Notes: generated by a model from the letters alone, not told the origin. Shown: positions 37,624-46,573, counted from the stretch's first letter. The stretch is 64,000 nt of DNA from Qipengyuania pacifica (GCF_019857205.1 NZ_JAHWXO010000003.1:186001-250000); one strand, 5' to 3'. Numbers and translations are program-made.

Positions 37624-38736
37624 TCAGCCGTTGGGCATAACCAGATATTTCTCGCCGGTTTTCATCTGGCGGTAATCCAGAATCGCTTCCTTTGTCAGCA
37701 TGCCTTCAAGGTCGACCTTCGACTTGTAGCTGCTGGCAAAGGTGGTGGTCAGATTGTCCAGCACGCGCTTGCGCATTCGGGCGACAGTCTCGCCCCCGGC
37801 CATCTGCAGGAACGGCGTCAGTAGCCATCCCGACAGGGTCCACCCGAAACCATAGGAAGGGGTGAGGGTGGTGGGGCCCATGTCCAGCCGGCCATAAATG
37901 AACATCCGCTTCTGCTGGTTCGAACCATAGCGCGAATACTCGCTCATCTTCTTTGAAGCGACCTGTTCCATCGCCTTGAAGCAGCTGTCGACCATCTTGC
38001 CGCCACCGATAGGGTCGAAGCCGTAGAAGGCGTTGGTTTCGTCGATCGCGGATTTGAGCTGATCCATGAAATCGCCATCCGCAGAATTGACGATGTGCTT
38101 CGCGCCGAGATCCTTCAGCAAGTCGACCTGATCGCTCTTCCGCACGATATTGACCAAACCAAGGTCATCTTCCTGGCAGATTTTCACGAGCATCTGGCCC
38201 AGATTGGAGGCGCCGACAGTGTGAAGGATTGCTTCCTGACCATCCATCTTCGCGTTCTCCGCAAAACCGAGGGCAGTCATGGGGTTAACGAAGCTCGATG
38301 CGCCGTCCTCTGCACTGTGATCGCCCAGCGGCAGGCACATCGAAGCGTCGGCGATTGCATACTGGCTGTAGGCCGTGCCCGGCACGCAGGCGACGCGCTG
38401 GCCCATCAACGCCTTGGCCATGTCGGAATCGCCCGTGGCGACCACCGTGCCCGCACCTTCGTTACCGGCTGGCAGGCGCTGGCCGTGGCGCGCTTTCTGC
38501 CCGCTGTTGAACGGCTCGGGCATCTTCGCGACGACCTTACCAGGCGAATATTCGGCATTTTCGAAATCCGCAGCGCCGGTCAGAATTGCCAAGTCGCTCG
38601 GATTGATCGGCGCGGCCTCCATTTTCACCAGCACCTGATTGCCGGTGGGATCGGGAAACTCGCTATTTGCGATCTCGACGGTGAGGGTGCCGTCGCTCGT
38701 CAGCGTGGTGAAAAGTTGTTTGCCTGTAGTCGTCAT
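37624..38736 (-). CDS. MDR-superfamily NAD(P)-dependent oxidoreductase
   Basis: The 370-residue protein is a zinc-binding-dehydrogenase-like medium-chain reductase. The N-terminal GroES-like domain includes VLVKMEAAPINPSDLAILTG near residue 35 and LPAGNEGAGTVVATG near 90; the Rossmann domain has EAILHTVGASNLGQMLVKIC near 170-190 followed by LGLVNIVRK. The NPSD motif is typical of quinone-oxidoreductase and trans-enoyl reductase branches that lack catalytic zinc. The substrate is unknown. It lies 83 bases downstream of truA on the same strand. Confidence 0.87.
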   Translation of the reverse strand: MTTTGKQLFTTLTSDGTLTVEIANSEFPDPTGNQVLVKMEAAPINPSDLAILTGAADFENAEYSPGKVVAKMPEPFNSGQKARHGQRLPAGNEGAGTVVATGDSDMAKALMGQRVACVPGTAYSQYAIADASMCLPLGDHSAEDGASSFVNPMTALGFAENAKMDGQEAILHTVGASNLGQMLVKICQEDDLGLVNIVRKSDQVDLLKDLGAKHIVNSADGDFMDQLKSAIDETNAFYGFDPIGGGKMVDSCFKAMEQVASKKMSEYSRYGSNQQKRMFIYGRLDMGPTTLTPSYGFGWTLSGWLLTPFLQMAGGETVARMRKRVLDNLTTTFASSYKSKVDLEGMLTKEAILDYRQMKTGEKYLVMPNG

Positions 38737-38819
38737 CCTCGTGCCCTTTCGTTGCGATACGAAACGTATTGGGCGTGTCGCTACGCCGCGAAATCGGCCT
38801 TGGCTAGGGTGACGTTAGG

Positions 38820-39569
38820 TCAAGTATCGTCGGGATAGACGGCCCGAACGAAATAAAGGCCGTGCGGAGGAGCATTGAGCCCAAGCGCTTGTCTATCGCG
38901 CGCTTGCAGCGCTTCTGCCACTCGTGTTTCGCGCCACCGGCCCATTCCCACAAGCGCCAGACAGCCGACCATCGATCGTACCTGATGATGAAGGAAACTG
39001 CGCGCTGCTGCATGAATGCGGACTTCATCACCATCCCGTTCGACGTCGAGCCGGTCGAGAGTTTTTATCGGGCTTTCCGCCTGACAGTGCACGGATCGGA
39101 ACGTGGTGAAATCATGTAAGCCAACCAGCGCTTGCGCCGCCCGGTGCATGGCTTCGTGGTCCAGATCCTGCGGCACCTGCCAGAGGCGATCTTTCTCCAA
39201 GGTCAGCGGCGCGCGGCGATTCGCAATGCGATAGACATATGCACGGCCAGAGCAGGAAAAGCGTGAATGCCAATCGTCCGCCACCACTTCGCAATGCGTC
39301 ACCGCTATGGGATCGGGCCGTAAATGAGCGTTGAGCGCCTCCATCAGACGGAAAGGCTCTATCTCCTTTTCGATGTCGAAATGACTGCGCATGGCGAGTG
39401 CATGAACACCGGTGTCCGTGCGGCCCGCGCTGTGCAGCCGGACTTCTTCACCAAGAATGCGATAGGCCGCTTCTTCTACTGCCTGCTGCACGCTCGGCCC
39501 GTCCTTCTGCCGCTGGAGGCCGAAGAACGGGGTTCCGTCGAATTCGAGGGTCAGAGCAAAACGGGTCAA
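38820..39569 (-). CDS. truA: tRNA pseudouridine(38-40) synthase TruA
   Basis: TruA makes pseudouridine at positions 38 to 40 in the anticodon arm of tRNAs. The 249-residue product has the catalytic motif [11 protein letters not shown] with the nucleophilic Asp near residue 51, the [12 protein letters not shown] region and the C-terminal [12 protein letters not shown] motif near 200. I place the start at TTG 39569, which overlaps the fmt stop (TTGA), because it directly precedes the first beta strand ([10 protein letters not shown]) and no ATG or GTG is nearby. The frame is open upstream but within fmt. Order fmt-truA is common in Alphaproteobacteria. Confidence 0.95.
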   Translation of the reverse strand: MTRFALTLEFDGTPFFGLQRQKDGPSVQQAVEEAAYRILGEEVRLHSAGRTDTGVHALAMRSHFDIEKEIEPFRLMEALNAHLRPDPIAVTHCEVVADDWHSRFSCSGRAYVYRIANRRAPLTLEKDRLWQVPQDLDHEAMHRAAQALVGLHDFTTFRSVHCQAESPIKTLDRLDVERDGDEVRIHAAARSFLHHQVRSMVGCLALVGMGRWRETRVAEALQARDRQALGLNAPPHGLYFVRAVYPDDT

Positions 39570-40474
39570 GCGAGGCGGGTTCCTTTGGCAACCGATTTGC
39601 CGCGCAGAAAGGTGTCGAGATCCATTTTCGGTTTGCCAGCACGCTGTAGTTCGACCGGACGAATAGCGCCTTCGCTGCAAGCGATCGTCAGGCGATCGTC
39701 GGTCACTTCGCCGGGCGAACCGGCGGCTTCGACACATTCGGCACGCAGCACTTTGACACGGGTTTCGTCGAGCTCGAACCATGCGCCAGGGAAAGGTGAC
39801 AGACCATGGATGTGCCGGACCACATCCCCGGCGGGACGGTTCCAGTCGATCCGCGCCTCTGCCTTGTCGATCTTGTCGGCGTACGTCGCGTCCCTGTCGT
39901 CCTGCTCCAGCGGATGCAGCGCGGTCAGATCGATCAACGTGCCGACCATCAGTTGCGCCCCGATCTCGGCAAGTTCGTCAGTGAGTTCGCCGGTTGTCTT
40001 GTCTTCGATAGGGGTTCGCGCGAATGTAATCATCGGGCCGGTATCGAGGCCCGCTTCCATCTGCATGATCGTGACCCCCGTCACCGGATCGCCCGCCATG
40101 ACCGCCCGGTGAATCGGCGCGGCACCGCGCCAGCGCGGCAGGATAGACGCATGGACGTTGAGACAGCCATGTGTGGGCGCATCGAGTATCGGTTGGGGGA
40201 GGATCAGGCCGTAGGCCGCGACGATTGCCACGTCGGCCTTCAGGGCGGCAAAGGCCTCCTGCTCCTCTGCAGACTTGAGCGATTTGGGATGGCGCACCTC
40301 GATCCCGAGATCGCTTGCGCGCTGGTGCACGGGTGTTTTGGTCAGTTCTTTTCCCCGCCGACCGCCCGGACGCGGCGGCTGGGTATAGACGCAGACCACT
40401 TCATGCGCGGCATCGACCAGCGCCTGAAGCGTTGGCACTGCGAATTCCGGCGATCCCATAAAGATTGTGCGCAT
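39566..40474 (-). CDS. fmt: Methionyl-tRNA formyltransferase Fmt
   Basis: Fmt formylates initiator methionyl-tRNA using 10-formyltetrahydrofolate. The 302-residue product matches the family length, with [15 protein letters not shown] near residues 8-22, [12 protein letters not shown] near 90, the active-site segment [24 protein letters not shown] near 107-130 (Asn, His), and the catalytic Asp region ([15 protein letters not shown]) leading to the C-terminal OB-like tRNA-binding domain. It is divergent from recR with 53 bases between, and def, its functional partner, lies on the other side of recR. Confidence 0.96.
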   Translation of the reverse strand: MRTIFMGSPEFAVPTLQALVDAAHEVVCVYTQPPRPGGRRGKELTKTPVHQRASDLGIEVRHPKSLKSAEEQEAFAALKADVAIVAAYGLILPQPILDAPTHGCLNVHASILPRWRGAAPIHRAVMAGDPVTGVTIMQMEAGLDTGPMITFARTPIEDKTTGELTDELAEIGAQLMVGTLIDLTALHPLEQDDRDATYADKIDKAEARIDWNRPAGDVVRHIHGLSPFPGAWFELDETRVKVLRAECVEAAGSPGEVTDDRLTIACSEGAIRPVELQRAGKPKMDLDTFLRGKSVAKGTRLA

Positions 40475-40527
40475 GAACGGCTCTTGTGGTCTTTCTCTGT
40501 TCTTATCGCGCCCCTATCTGTGCAGCT

Positions 40528-41124
40528 ATGGCATCGCAAGAGATCGAGACGCTGGCTTCCGTGCTGGCACGGCTGCCCGGCCTTGGCCCACGTAGTGCAC
40601 GCCGGGCGGTGTTGTGGCTGGTCAAACGCAGGGAAAGCGCGCTGCCGGCACTGCTCGAAGCGCTCGCGACCGTTGGCGAGGCGCTCGTCGAATGCGACAC
40701 CTGCGGCAATGTCGATACGACCAATCCGTGCGCGATTTGCGCCGATCCGCGGCGTGATGTGAAATCGCTCTGTGTGGTCGAAGATGTGGCCGACTTGTGG
40801 GCTCTAGACCGGGCAAAGCTGTTTACCGGCAAGTATCACGTACTCGGCGGCAAGCTGTCCGCGCTCGACGGGGTGCGACCCGAAGATCTCAACATCGCAT
40901 CACTACTGGCGCGTGTGGAGGAAGGCGGAGTGGACGAGATCGTCCTTGCCATGAACGCTACTCTGGAAGGGCAGACTACCGCCCATTATCTTGCGGAAAG
41001 GCTGGAGGCCTTCCCCGTGCGCATCACGCAGTTGGCCCACGGATTGCCGGTCGGCGGCGAACTCGATTATCTGGATGAAGGCACGCTTGCTCAGGCGCTG
41101 CGGGCGCGCAGACCGATGGGCTGA
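40528..41124 (+). CDS. recR: Recombination protein RecR
   Basis: RecR works with RecO and RecF to load RecA at gaps. The 198-residue protein has the family length. It shows an N-terminal helix-hairpin-helix ([20 protein letters not shown]), a C4 zinc finger CDTCGN ... [11 protein letters not shown] near residues 56-77, a Toprim domain beginning [13 protein letters not shown], and a C-terminal Walker-B-like region ([22 protein letters not shown]). The ATG at 40528 is preferred over the GTG at 40486 by length. It probably shares a transcript with def, 62 bases downstream. Confidence 0.95.
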   Translation: MASQEIETLASVLARLPGLGPRSARRAVLWLVKRRESALPALLEALATVGEALVECDTCGNVDTTNPCAICADPRRDVKSLCVVEDVADLWALDRAKLFTGKYHVLGGKLSALDGVRPEDLNIASLLARVEEGGVDEIVLAMNATLEGQTTAHYLAERLEAFPVRITQLAHGLPVGGELDYLDEGTLAQALRARRPMG

Positions 41125-41186
41125 CCGATCACAGTATGCGCCCTATTCAGATTGAATAAACGGCGCGACGCGCATATCTTGCGGCC

Positions 41187-41753
41187 ATGGCGATAAGACA
41201 GATTCTCGAAGTGCCGGATCCCCGGCTCAAAACCGTGTCCGAACCGGTTACCGAATTCAACGACGAGCTGAACGAGCTCGTCGCGGACATGTTCGAAACG
41301 ATGTATGCGGCACCCGGCATCGGGCTGGCGGCGATCCAGGTCGGCGTTCCAAAGCGTGTGCTGGTGATCGACCTTCAGCCGGAAGACGAGGAAGCCGAGG
41401 GCGAGGTCTGCAATCACGGCGGCCACGAACATGTCCATTACCCGACCGTCAAAGAGCCGCGGGTCTTCATCAATCCGGAAATCCTCGACCCGGCGGAAGA
41501 GCTGGCGAGCTATCAGGAAGGGTGCCTGTCGGTGCCCGACATCTTCGCGGATGTCGATCGTCCGGCCACCTGCCGTGTGCGGTACCAGGACCTCGAAGGC
41601 GAAACGCATGAAGAGGATCTTGAAGGCCTCATGGCGACCTGCATCCAGCATGAGATGGACCATCTCGAAGGTATTCTGTTCATCGACCATCTTTCGCGGT
41701 TGAAGCGGAACATGGCACTCAAGAAGCTGAAGAAGCTGCGCGAAGCGGCGTAG
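41187..41753 (+). CDS. def: Peptide deformylase
   Basis: Peptide deformylase removes the N-terminal formyl group from nascent proteins, a metalloenzyme usually with Fe(II). All three motifs of an active class I enzyme are present: GIGLAAIQVG near residues 45-54, EGCLSVPD near 112-119 with the Cys ligand, and QHEMDHLEGILFID near 153-166 with the HExxH metal site. The 188-residue length is normal; an insertion near residues 74-90 (DEEAEGEVCNHGGHEH) is rich in acidic and His residues. It ends 30 bases before a strong terminator. Confidence 0.96.
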   Translation: MAIRQILEVPDPRLKTVSEPVTEFNDELNELVADMFETMYAAPGIGLAAIQVGVPKRVLVIDLQPEDEEAEGEVCNHGGHEHVHYPTVKEPRVFINPEILDPAEELASYQEGCLSVPDIFADVDRPATCRVRYQDLEGETHEEDLEGLMATCIQHEMDHLEGILFIDHLSRLKRNMALKKLKKLREAA

Positions 41754-41782
41754 GCGTTCTACACAATCACGGATTTCGAAGA

Positions 41783-41811
41783 GGCGATTCGCGGTAGCGG
41801 GTCGCCTTTTT
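41783..41811 (+). terminator. Rho-independent terminator after def
   Basis: A 10-bp stem (GGCGATTCGC 41783-41792 with GCGGGTCGCC 41797-41806, two G-T pairs) around a GGTA tetraloop is followed by five T residues. It fits an intrinsic terminator for recR-def. The rest of the 41754-41972 interval holds no gene I can firmly support; a minus-strand frame of 67 codons at 41767-41970 is discussed as a weak candidate. Confidence 0.88.
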
Positions 41812-41972
41812 GTTGGGCTGGTTGATGAAGTACATTCGCTGGCACCGCTTTTTCGAGAAAAGCGGGCGCGTGGTCGTGCCCTTCGAATAGAGGGACCCGA
41901 TGCGAACATAACGTCGGGGATTGCTGTAGGAAAGGGCTGGTGTTCCGCATGTGTTCCGCCTAGCCTGCACCC

Positions 41973-43424
41973 ATGGAAATGGCAGTCATTGCAATCGTGG
42001 CGCTGCTCGCAGGAGCGGGCCTGGGATGGTTTTTGGGATCGCGGCCCGTGGCCGAATGGAAGGCGCGCCACGGGGAGCGCGATGCGGAAGCGCGCGAGAC
42101 CGAAGAGAAGTTTCGCAAGGCGATCGTCGATCTGGAAAATGCGACCGTGCGGGCAGGGCGGGCCGATGCGCTCGACGCCGAATTGCGCGATGTGCGCAGG
42201 AACCATGAGGCGGCGCTCGACAATCTGCGGCGCAGCAATGGCGAACTGGGCGCCGAACTCGCGACGCTGAAGGAAAAGACCGCCAATTTCGACGAGCAGA
42301 AACGGCTGCTGATCGAAGCGCGCGAAGAATTGCTCAAGGAATTCCAGAACACCGGCTCGGCCGTATTGTCGAAGGCACAGGAAGCCTTCCTCGAGCGGGC
42401 GAACGAGCGGCTTGGCCATTCGGAAAAGACCAGCGAGGAAAAACTGCGCGCATTGCTCGACCCGGTCGGCAAGCGGCTGGAAGCCTATGAAAAACAGGTC
42501 GCGGCGCTGGAGGAAAAGCGCACCGATGCATTCGGCCGGCTTTACCAGCAGATCACCGAAATGCAGCGCGGGCAAGAGGAAGTGCGGCGCGAGGCGCAGC
42601 GGCTCGGCAATTCACTGACCAATGCCCCCAAGGCGCGGGGGCGCTGGGGTGAGCGGGCATTGCAGAACGTGCTGGAGCAATGCGGCCTGTCGGAACATAC
42701 CGATTTCAATCTGGAGCATTCGATCGAAACCGACGAAGGCCGCCTGCGGCCCGATGCGGTGGTCCACGTTCCGGGCCAGAAGAAGCTGGTGATCGATGCC
42801 AAGGTGTCGCTGAACGCCTATCAGGCCGCATTCGAGGCGGATGACGAGAACGAGCGTATCAGAAACCTCGATCTGCATGCGAAGTCCATGCGCAATCACG
42901 TCCAGACGTTGGGTTCGAAAAGCTATCAGAGCCAGTTCGACGATACGCCCGATTACGTGGTCATGTTCGTCCCGGGCGAGCATTTCGTGGCCGCCGCGCT
43001 CGAGCACGATCCCGAATTGTGGGATTTCGCTTTCCGCAACAAGGTGTTGCTGGCGACCCCGACCAACCTTGTCGCCATCGCGCGCACGGTCGCGCAGGTC
43101 TGGCGGCAGGACACCATCGCGCGTGAAGCGGTAGAGATCGGCAAGGCGGGGGCGGAACTGTACGATCGCCTGGCAGTGGCTGCCGAACATATGAAGCGCG
43201 TGGGTGGCGGGCTGGAGACAGCCGTCAACAATTACAACAAGTTCGTCGGCAGTTTCGAGCGCAATGTACTGTCCGCCGGACGCCGGCTGCACGACAAGGG
43301 CATCGAGATCGGCAAGCGCGAGATTGACGAGGTGCCGATAGTCGAGGCGACACCGCGCTATAACGCCGAAGATGCCGCCCTGATCGGCAATGACGGACAG
43401 CCGGATCGCGAAGCTGCGGAATAG
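41973..43424 (+). CDS. rmuC: DNA recombination protein RmuC
   Basis: RmuC family proteins limit recombination at inverted repeats and contain a nuclease-like fold. The 483-residue product starts with a membrane-anchor helix (AVIAIVALLAGAGLGWFLG, residues 4-22). A long charged coiled coil follows at about residues 28-200 (Glu/Arg/Ala rich). The conserved RmuC core is at about 215-420: NAPKARGRWGERALQNVLEQCGL, PDAVVHVPGQKKLVIDAKVSLNAYQ and VVMFVPGEHFVAAAL, in which the D-x-K pair resembles a restriction-endonuclease-like site. The ATG at 41973 directly precedes the anchor. Confidence 0.93.
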   Translation: MEMAVIAIVALLAGAGLGWFLGSRPVAEWKARHGERDAEARETEEKFRKAIVDLENATVRAGRADALDAELRDVRRNHEAALDNLRRSNGELGAELATLKEKTANFDEQKRLLIEAREELLKEFQNTGSAVLSKAQEAFLERANERLGHSEKTSEEKLRALLDPVGKRLEAYEKQVAALEEKRTDAFGRLYQQITEMQRGQEEVRREAQRLGNSLTNAPKARGRWGERALQNVLEQCGLSEHTDFNLEHSIETDEGRLRPDAVVHVPGQKKLVIDAKVSLNAYQAAFEADDENERIRNLDLHAKSMRNHVQTLGSKSYQSQFDDTPDYVVMFVPGEHFVAAALEHDPELWDFAFRNKVLLATPTNLVAIARTVAQVWRQDTIAREAVEIGKAGAELYDRLAVAAEHMKRVGGGLETAVNNYNKFVGSFERNVLSAGRRLHDKGIEIGKREIDEVPIVEATPRYNAEDAALIGNDGQPDREAAE

Positions 43425-43482
43425 CCAAGGGGAAAAAACCGGGACCCCACCGGCGTTTTTGGCGTTGCTACTGCAATAGTTA

Positions 43483-43496
43483 CCGGCATATGCCGG
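43483..43496. promoter_or_regulatory. 14-bp perfect palindrome upstream of the LOV kinase gene
   Basis: CCGGCATATGCCGG is a perfect uninterrupted palindrome in the 108-base gap before the LOV kinase, 36 bases from its ATG. It could be an operator. About 40 bases upstream, GGGAC and CGTT separated by 17 bases resemble (one mismatch) the general-stress sigma factor EcfG promoter pattern. Both are by-eye observations. Confidence 0.4.
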
Positions 43497-43532
43497 GTTA
43501 ACAGACAGGTTGAAGTAGCAGGAAACCCTTAC

Positions 43533-44606
43533 ATGCATCGCGGCAACGGCGATGGGTCGCGCAAAACTTTCGAACAGGCCCAACATACCGGGCGGCCTTT
43601 CAATGCTGAGGAGGACAACTTCCCCGGCTCGTCAGGCCTGCTTTTCGAACAGGCAATGGCGCAGACCCGCATGGCGGTTTGCCTGACCGACCCGCGCCTG
43701 GAAGACGACCCCATCGTCTTCTGTAACAAGGCGTTCGAAAAACTTACCGGTTACAAGCAGGACGAGATCGTCGGCAGAAACTGCCGTTTCCTGCAGGGCC
43801 CCAAGACCGACCAGTCGCAGGTCGCGAAAATCCGCGATGCCATACGCACCGAAGAAGTGCTGGTCGTCGAGCTGCTGAATTACCGCAAGGATGGTTCGAC
43901 ATTCTGGAATGCTCTCCATCTCGGTCCGATTTACGACGAAGAGGGCAAGCTGCGGTATTTCTTCGGCAGCCAGTGGGACGTCACCGACATCCATCTGGCC
44001 CGTGCGGAAGAAAAGCACGCCAAGGCGATGGCCCGCGAAGTTTCGCACCGGCTGAAAAACGTCTTTGCTGTAATCGGCGGGATCGTGAACATAACCGGGC
44101 GCGCGATGAATGCGCGCAACGTATCGAGCAAGATCAACGAACGCGTCCAGGCACTGGGCCGCGCGTATGAGCCGACGCTGGACGATGCTGCACTGGGCAC
44201 GATTGAGGTCGGGCAGGCGATCCGGTCGGTATTGAATCCCTACGATCCCGAAGGCGATCGCATCCTGTTCGAAGGCAATGGCGCGCGGACCGAGCCGAAT
44301 GCGGTTTCCGCCATGGGGCTGACACTGCACGAACTTGCGACCAATGCGTCGAAATATGGCGCGCTGTCCAATGAGGACGGCAAGATCACCGTATCCTGGC
44401 ATCACACGGAGGACCGGCACGAACGCCAGGCGCTGGTGATCGACTGGAAGGAAACCGGCGGTCCCCGCATTTCGGGCGAGCCGGAAATCACCGGTACGGG
44501 GTTCGACATCGCAGAAAGATTACTGGCCTACTCGCGCGGAACGCTCGACCGGACATGGGAGGAAGACGGGTTGCGGGCCAAAATCTCGCTGCCGCTGAAA
44601 TCATGA
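43533..44606 (+). CDS. LOV-domain HWE-family sensor histidine kinase
   Basis: The 357-residue soluble kinase resembles the blue-light-activated LOV kinases known from Erythrobacter. Residues about 30-145 form a LOV domain with the flavin-cysteine motif GRNCRFLQGP near residues 86-95, whose Cys forms the adduct with FMN in light. Residues from about 155 form an HWE-type kinase: the phospho-acceptor His in AREVSHRLKNVFAVIGGI near 172, the N box LTLHELATNASKYGAL near 263-278, and the IDWKETGGP W-x-E motif near 306. There is no membrane segment. A response-regulator gene overlaps its stop, so the two form a two-component pair. Confidence 0.93.
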   Translation: MHRGNGDGSRKTFEQAQHTGRPFNAEEDNFPGSSGLLFEQAMAQTRMAVCLTDPRLEDDPIVFCNKAFEKLTGYKQDEIVGRNCRFLQGPKTDQSQVAKIRDAIRTEEVLVVELLNYRKDGSTFWNALHLGPIYDEEGKLRYFFGSQWDVTDIHLARAEEKHAKAMAREVSHRLKNVFAVIGGIVNITGRAMNARNVSSKINERVQALGRAYEPTLDDAALGTIEVGQAIRSVLNPYDPEGDRILFEGNGARTEPNAVSAMGLTLHELATNASKYGALSNEDGKITVSWHHTEDRHERQALVIDWKETGGPRISGEPEITGTGFDIAERLLAYSRGTLDRTWEEDGLRAKISLPLKS

Positions 44607-44965
44607 AGTGCATTCTGATACTTGAAGATGAGCCATTGATCGCGATGGACCTGCAACTTGCATTTGAAGATGCAGGGGCCGAGGCGGTCGTGACGGTATC
44701 CTGCGATGAAGCCTTCGAAGCCATGGACGGAGCGGAGTTCGACGGCGCGGTGCTCGACGTCAATCTGGGCAAGGGGGAAACCTGCGAGCCGGTGGCGGTC
44801 GAGCTACGCGCACGCGGCGTGCCGTTCCTGCTGCATACCGGCGACCTCGACCGGGCCGGAGAAGCATTGCGCGATCTGGATGCACCGATACTGGCCAAGC
44901 CCAGCGGTGCCGACGATGTCGTGTCGCGTCTGTTCGGCCTGAACGGCCAGCTTCAGCCAGCCTGA
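44603..44965 (+). CDS. Single-domain response regulator
   Basis: The 120-residue protein is a stand-alone receiver domain with no output domain. It has the acidic pair in LILEDEP near residues 6-9, the phospho-acceptor Asp in AVLDVNLGKG near 51, the Thr switch in LLHTGD near 78 and the conserved Lys in ILAKPSG near 98. Its start overlaps the LOV kinase stop by four bases (ATGA), so it is the probable partner of that kinase. Single-domain regulators downstream of HWE kinases in this order often feed into the PhyR/EcfG general stress pathway; that link here is inference. Confidence 0.9.
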   Translation: MKCILILEDEPLIAMDLQLAFEDAGAEAVVTVSCDEAFEAMDGAEFDGAVLDVNLGKGETCEPVAVELRARGVPFLLHTGDLDRAGEALRDLDAPILAKPSGADDVVSRLFGLNGQLQPA

Positions 44966-44978
44966 TTGCGCGGGCGCC

Positions 44979-45797
44979 TCAGGCGTCGAGCGCTGCCAGA
45001 ACTTCGTATCCCAGAACAGCCGCGGCTACCGCAGCATTGAGGCTGTCTGCGCGCCCTTTCATCGGCATGGTCACTCGCAGATCGCAGGCCATTTCGTATT
45101 CTTCGGGAAGGCCGCGACTTTCATTCCCGACCATGACGAAGCAGGGCGCGGCGTAAGGTGCGCTGCGATAGGGTTGGGCATCACGAAGGCTGGCCGCAAC
45201 CAGCTGACCCGTGCCTGCCCGCAGCCAGCTTTCGAATTCATCCCAGCGCGCGAGCGCGATGGATTGCGTAAACACCGCGCCCATGCTGGCGCGCACCGCC
45301 TCCACACTGAAAGGGTCGGCGCAATCGTCGATCAGGATGACCCCGCCTGCGCCGATGGCATCGCCGGTCCGCAACATCGTGCCCAGATTGCCGGGATCGC
45401 GAAGGGCCTGCGCGACGAGCCAGATATCGCTCCGTGACCGGTCGAGAGCGCCGAGCGAGGTATCGAATTCTGCAAATACACCGGCTACCGCCTGCGGATT
45501 GTCCTTGCCCGTAATCTTGGAAAGGATGTCCGGCGTGGTTTCGATCACCTCGCCGCCACCTGATTCAACTGCGTCTTCCAGTGCGCTGAGCAAGGGATGC
45601 GGATCGCGCCGATCGGCGAGAACGAGTGTTTCGGGCACATGCCCGCATTCGCGTGCATCGGTCAGCAACCGCAGCCCTTCGGCCAAGAACCGGCCCGAAG
45701 CCTTGCGGTATTTCTTCTCCCGCAAGGCGCGCAGAGCCTTGACGGTGGGATTGGAAAAACCGGTGATGTGACGGCGGTTCATCTCGCTTGAGGCCAT
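44979..45797 (-). CDS. TrmH/SpoU family RNA 2'-O-methyltransferase
   Basis: The 272-residue enzyme is a SPOUT-class RNA ribose methyltransferase. The N-terminal substrate-binding domain contains TVKALRALREKKYRKASGRFLAEGLR near residues 16-41. The C-terminal knotted domain has the three family motifs: ALRDPGNLGTMLRTGDAIGA near 133-152, CFVMVGNESRGLPEE near 215-229 and VTMPMKGRADSLNAAVAAAVLGYE near 240-263. The target (rRNA or tRNA position) is unclear. The ATG at 45797 lies four bases after the HPr stop, so it appears to be the last gene of the chvI operon. Confidence 0.9.
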   Translation of the reverse strand: MASSEMNRRHITGFSNPTVKALRALREKKYRKASGRFLAEGLRLLTDARECGHVPETLVLADRRDPHPLLSALEDAVESGGGEVIETTPDILSKITGKDNPQAVAGVFAEFDTSLGALDRSRSDIWLVAQALRDPGNLGTMLRTGDAIGAGGVILIDDCADPFSVEAVRASMGAVFTQSIALARWDEFESWLRAGTGQLVAASLRDAQPYRSAPYAAPCFVMVGNESRGLPEEYEMACDLRVTMPMKGRADSLNAAVAAAVLGYEVLAALDA

Positions 45798-45801
45798 GAT
45801 C

Positions 45802-46080
45802 CTACGGCTCTCCGAAGCCATCCTCGACCATGGCGGACAGTTCGGCCATCACCGCTTCGGCATTACCGCCTGCCACGATGATCTCGATCGTGTCGCCCTT
45901 GGCCGCACCCAGCATCATCAGGCCCAAAATCGAGCCGCCGGCTGCTTCGTTGTCACCCTTGGCAACGCGAACGGTGCACGTGTCCGGGAGTTCGGCGACC
46001 GCGTTGACGAATTTGGCGCTGGCCCGTGCATGCAGGCCCCGCTGGTTGACGACCTCGATTGACCGGCGCAGCTCGCTCAA
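45802..46080 (-). CDS. ptsH: Phosphocarrier protein HPr
   Basis: HPr carries phosphate from enzyme I to EIIA proteins. The 92-residue protein has the phospho-His site NQRGLHARASAKF with His near residue 17, and the regulatory serine region AGGSILGLMMLGAAKG near 48-63, equivalent to Ser46 modified by HPr kinase. Acidic C-terminal residues are as usual. The start overlaps the EIIA stop (ATGA). No sugar permease or enzyme I is in the window, so this is a regulatory, PTS-Ntr-like branch. Confidence 0.95.
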   Translation of the reverse strand: MSELRRSIEVVNQRGLHARASAKFVNAVAELPDTCTVRVAKGDNEAAGGSILGLMMLGAAKGDTIEIIVAGGNAEAVMAELSAMVEDGFGEP

Positions 46081-46502
46081 GAGGCTTTCCGCGCGCTCTG
46101 GATATCCTGGCCGAGAAATTCGCTGGCCACGGTGATGTAATTGCGCCCGGCGGTCTGCGCCGCGTGCACTGCATCGACCACATCCATGCTTTTGCGGGCG
46201 CCAGCCAGGCGGATCAGCATGGGCAGGTTGATCCCGGCGATGACTTCCACCCGCCCCGTATCGAGCAGCGAGATTGCCAGATTGGACGGGGTACCGCCGA
46301 ACAGATCGGTCAGAATGATGGCGCCCTTGCCGCTGTCGACCTCTTTGATCGCATTGGCGATATCGGCGCGACGCTGTTCCATGTCATCGTTCGGGCCGAT
46401 GCATATGGTGGCCACATGCTCCTGCTTGCCAACGACATGCTCCATAGCGTCGATGAAATGTTCGGCCAATTTGCCGTGGGTGACGAGGATCATGCCGATC
46501 AT
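46077..46502 (-). CDS. Mannose-type PTS EIIA protein
   Basis: The 141-residue protein is an EIIA of the mannose family, accepting phosphate from HPr on His 9 in ILVTHGKLAEH. The fold markers ILTDLFGGTPSNLA near residues 80-93 and VIAGINLPMLIRLA near 105-118 are present. No EIIB, EIIC or EIID genes are nearby, so it is likely a regulatory phospho-protein and not a transporter component, as in other Alphaproteobacteria where such EIIA proteins sit beside hprK. The gene follows rapZ by 71 bases and overlaps ptsH. Confidence 0.93.
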   Translation of the reverse strand: MIGMILVTHGKLAEHFIDAMEHVVGKQEHVATICIGPNDDMEQRRADIANAIKEVDSGKGAIILTDLFGGTPSNLAISLLDTGRVEVIAGINLPMLIRLAGARKSMDVVDAVHAAQTAGRNYITVASEFLGQDIQSARKAS

Positions 46503-46573
46503 GCAGCTTCAGTTCCGTTGCGATGCCCGAAGAGTGTGCCTGCGTGGCCCTTAACCATTCCTTGCCCTTGGGT

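Noticed and set aside
41091..42575. 494-codon minus-strand frame across def and rmuC
   Set aside because: It crosses def, its terminator and rmuC antisense, with no motif; a shadow of high GC content.
43430..43470. CCGG/CCGG hairpin with a T tract after rmuC as a terminator
   Set aside because: The stem is only four to five pairs and the T tract is offset by two bases; too weak to list as a feature.
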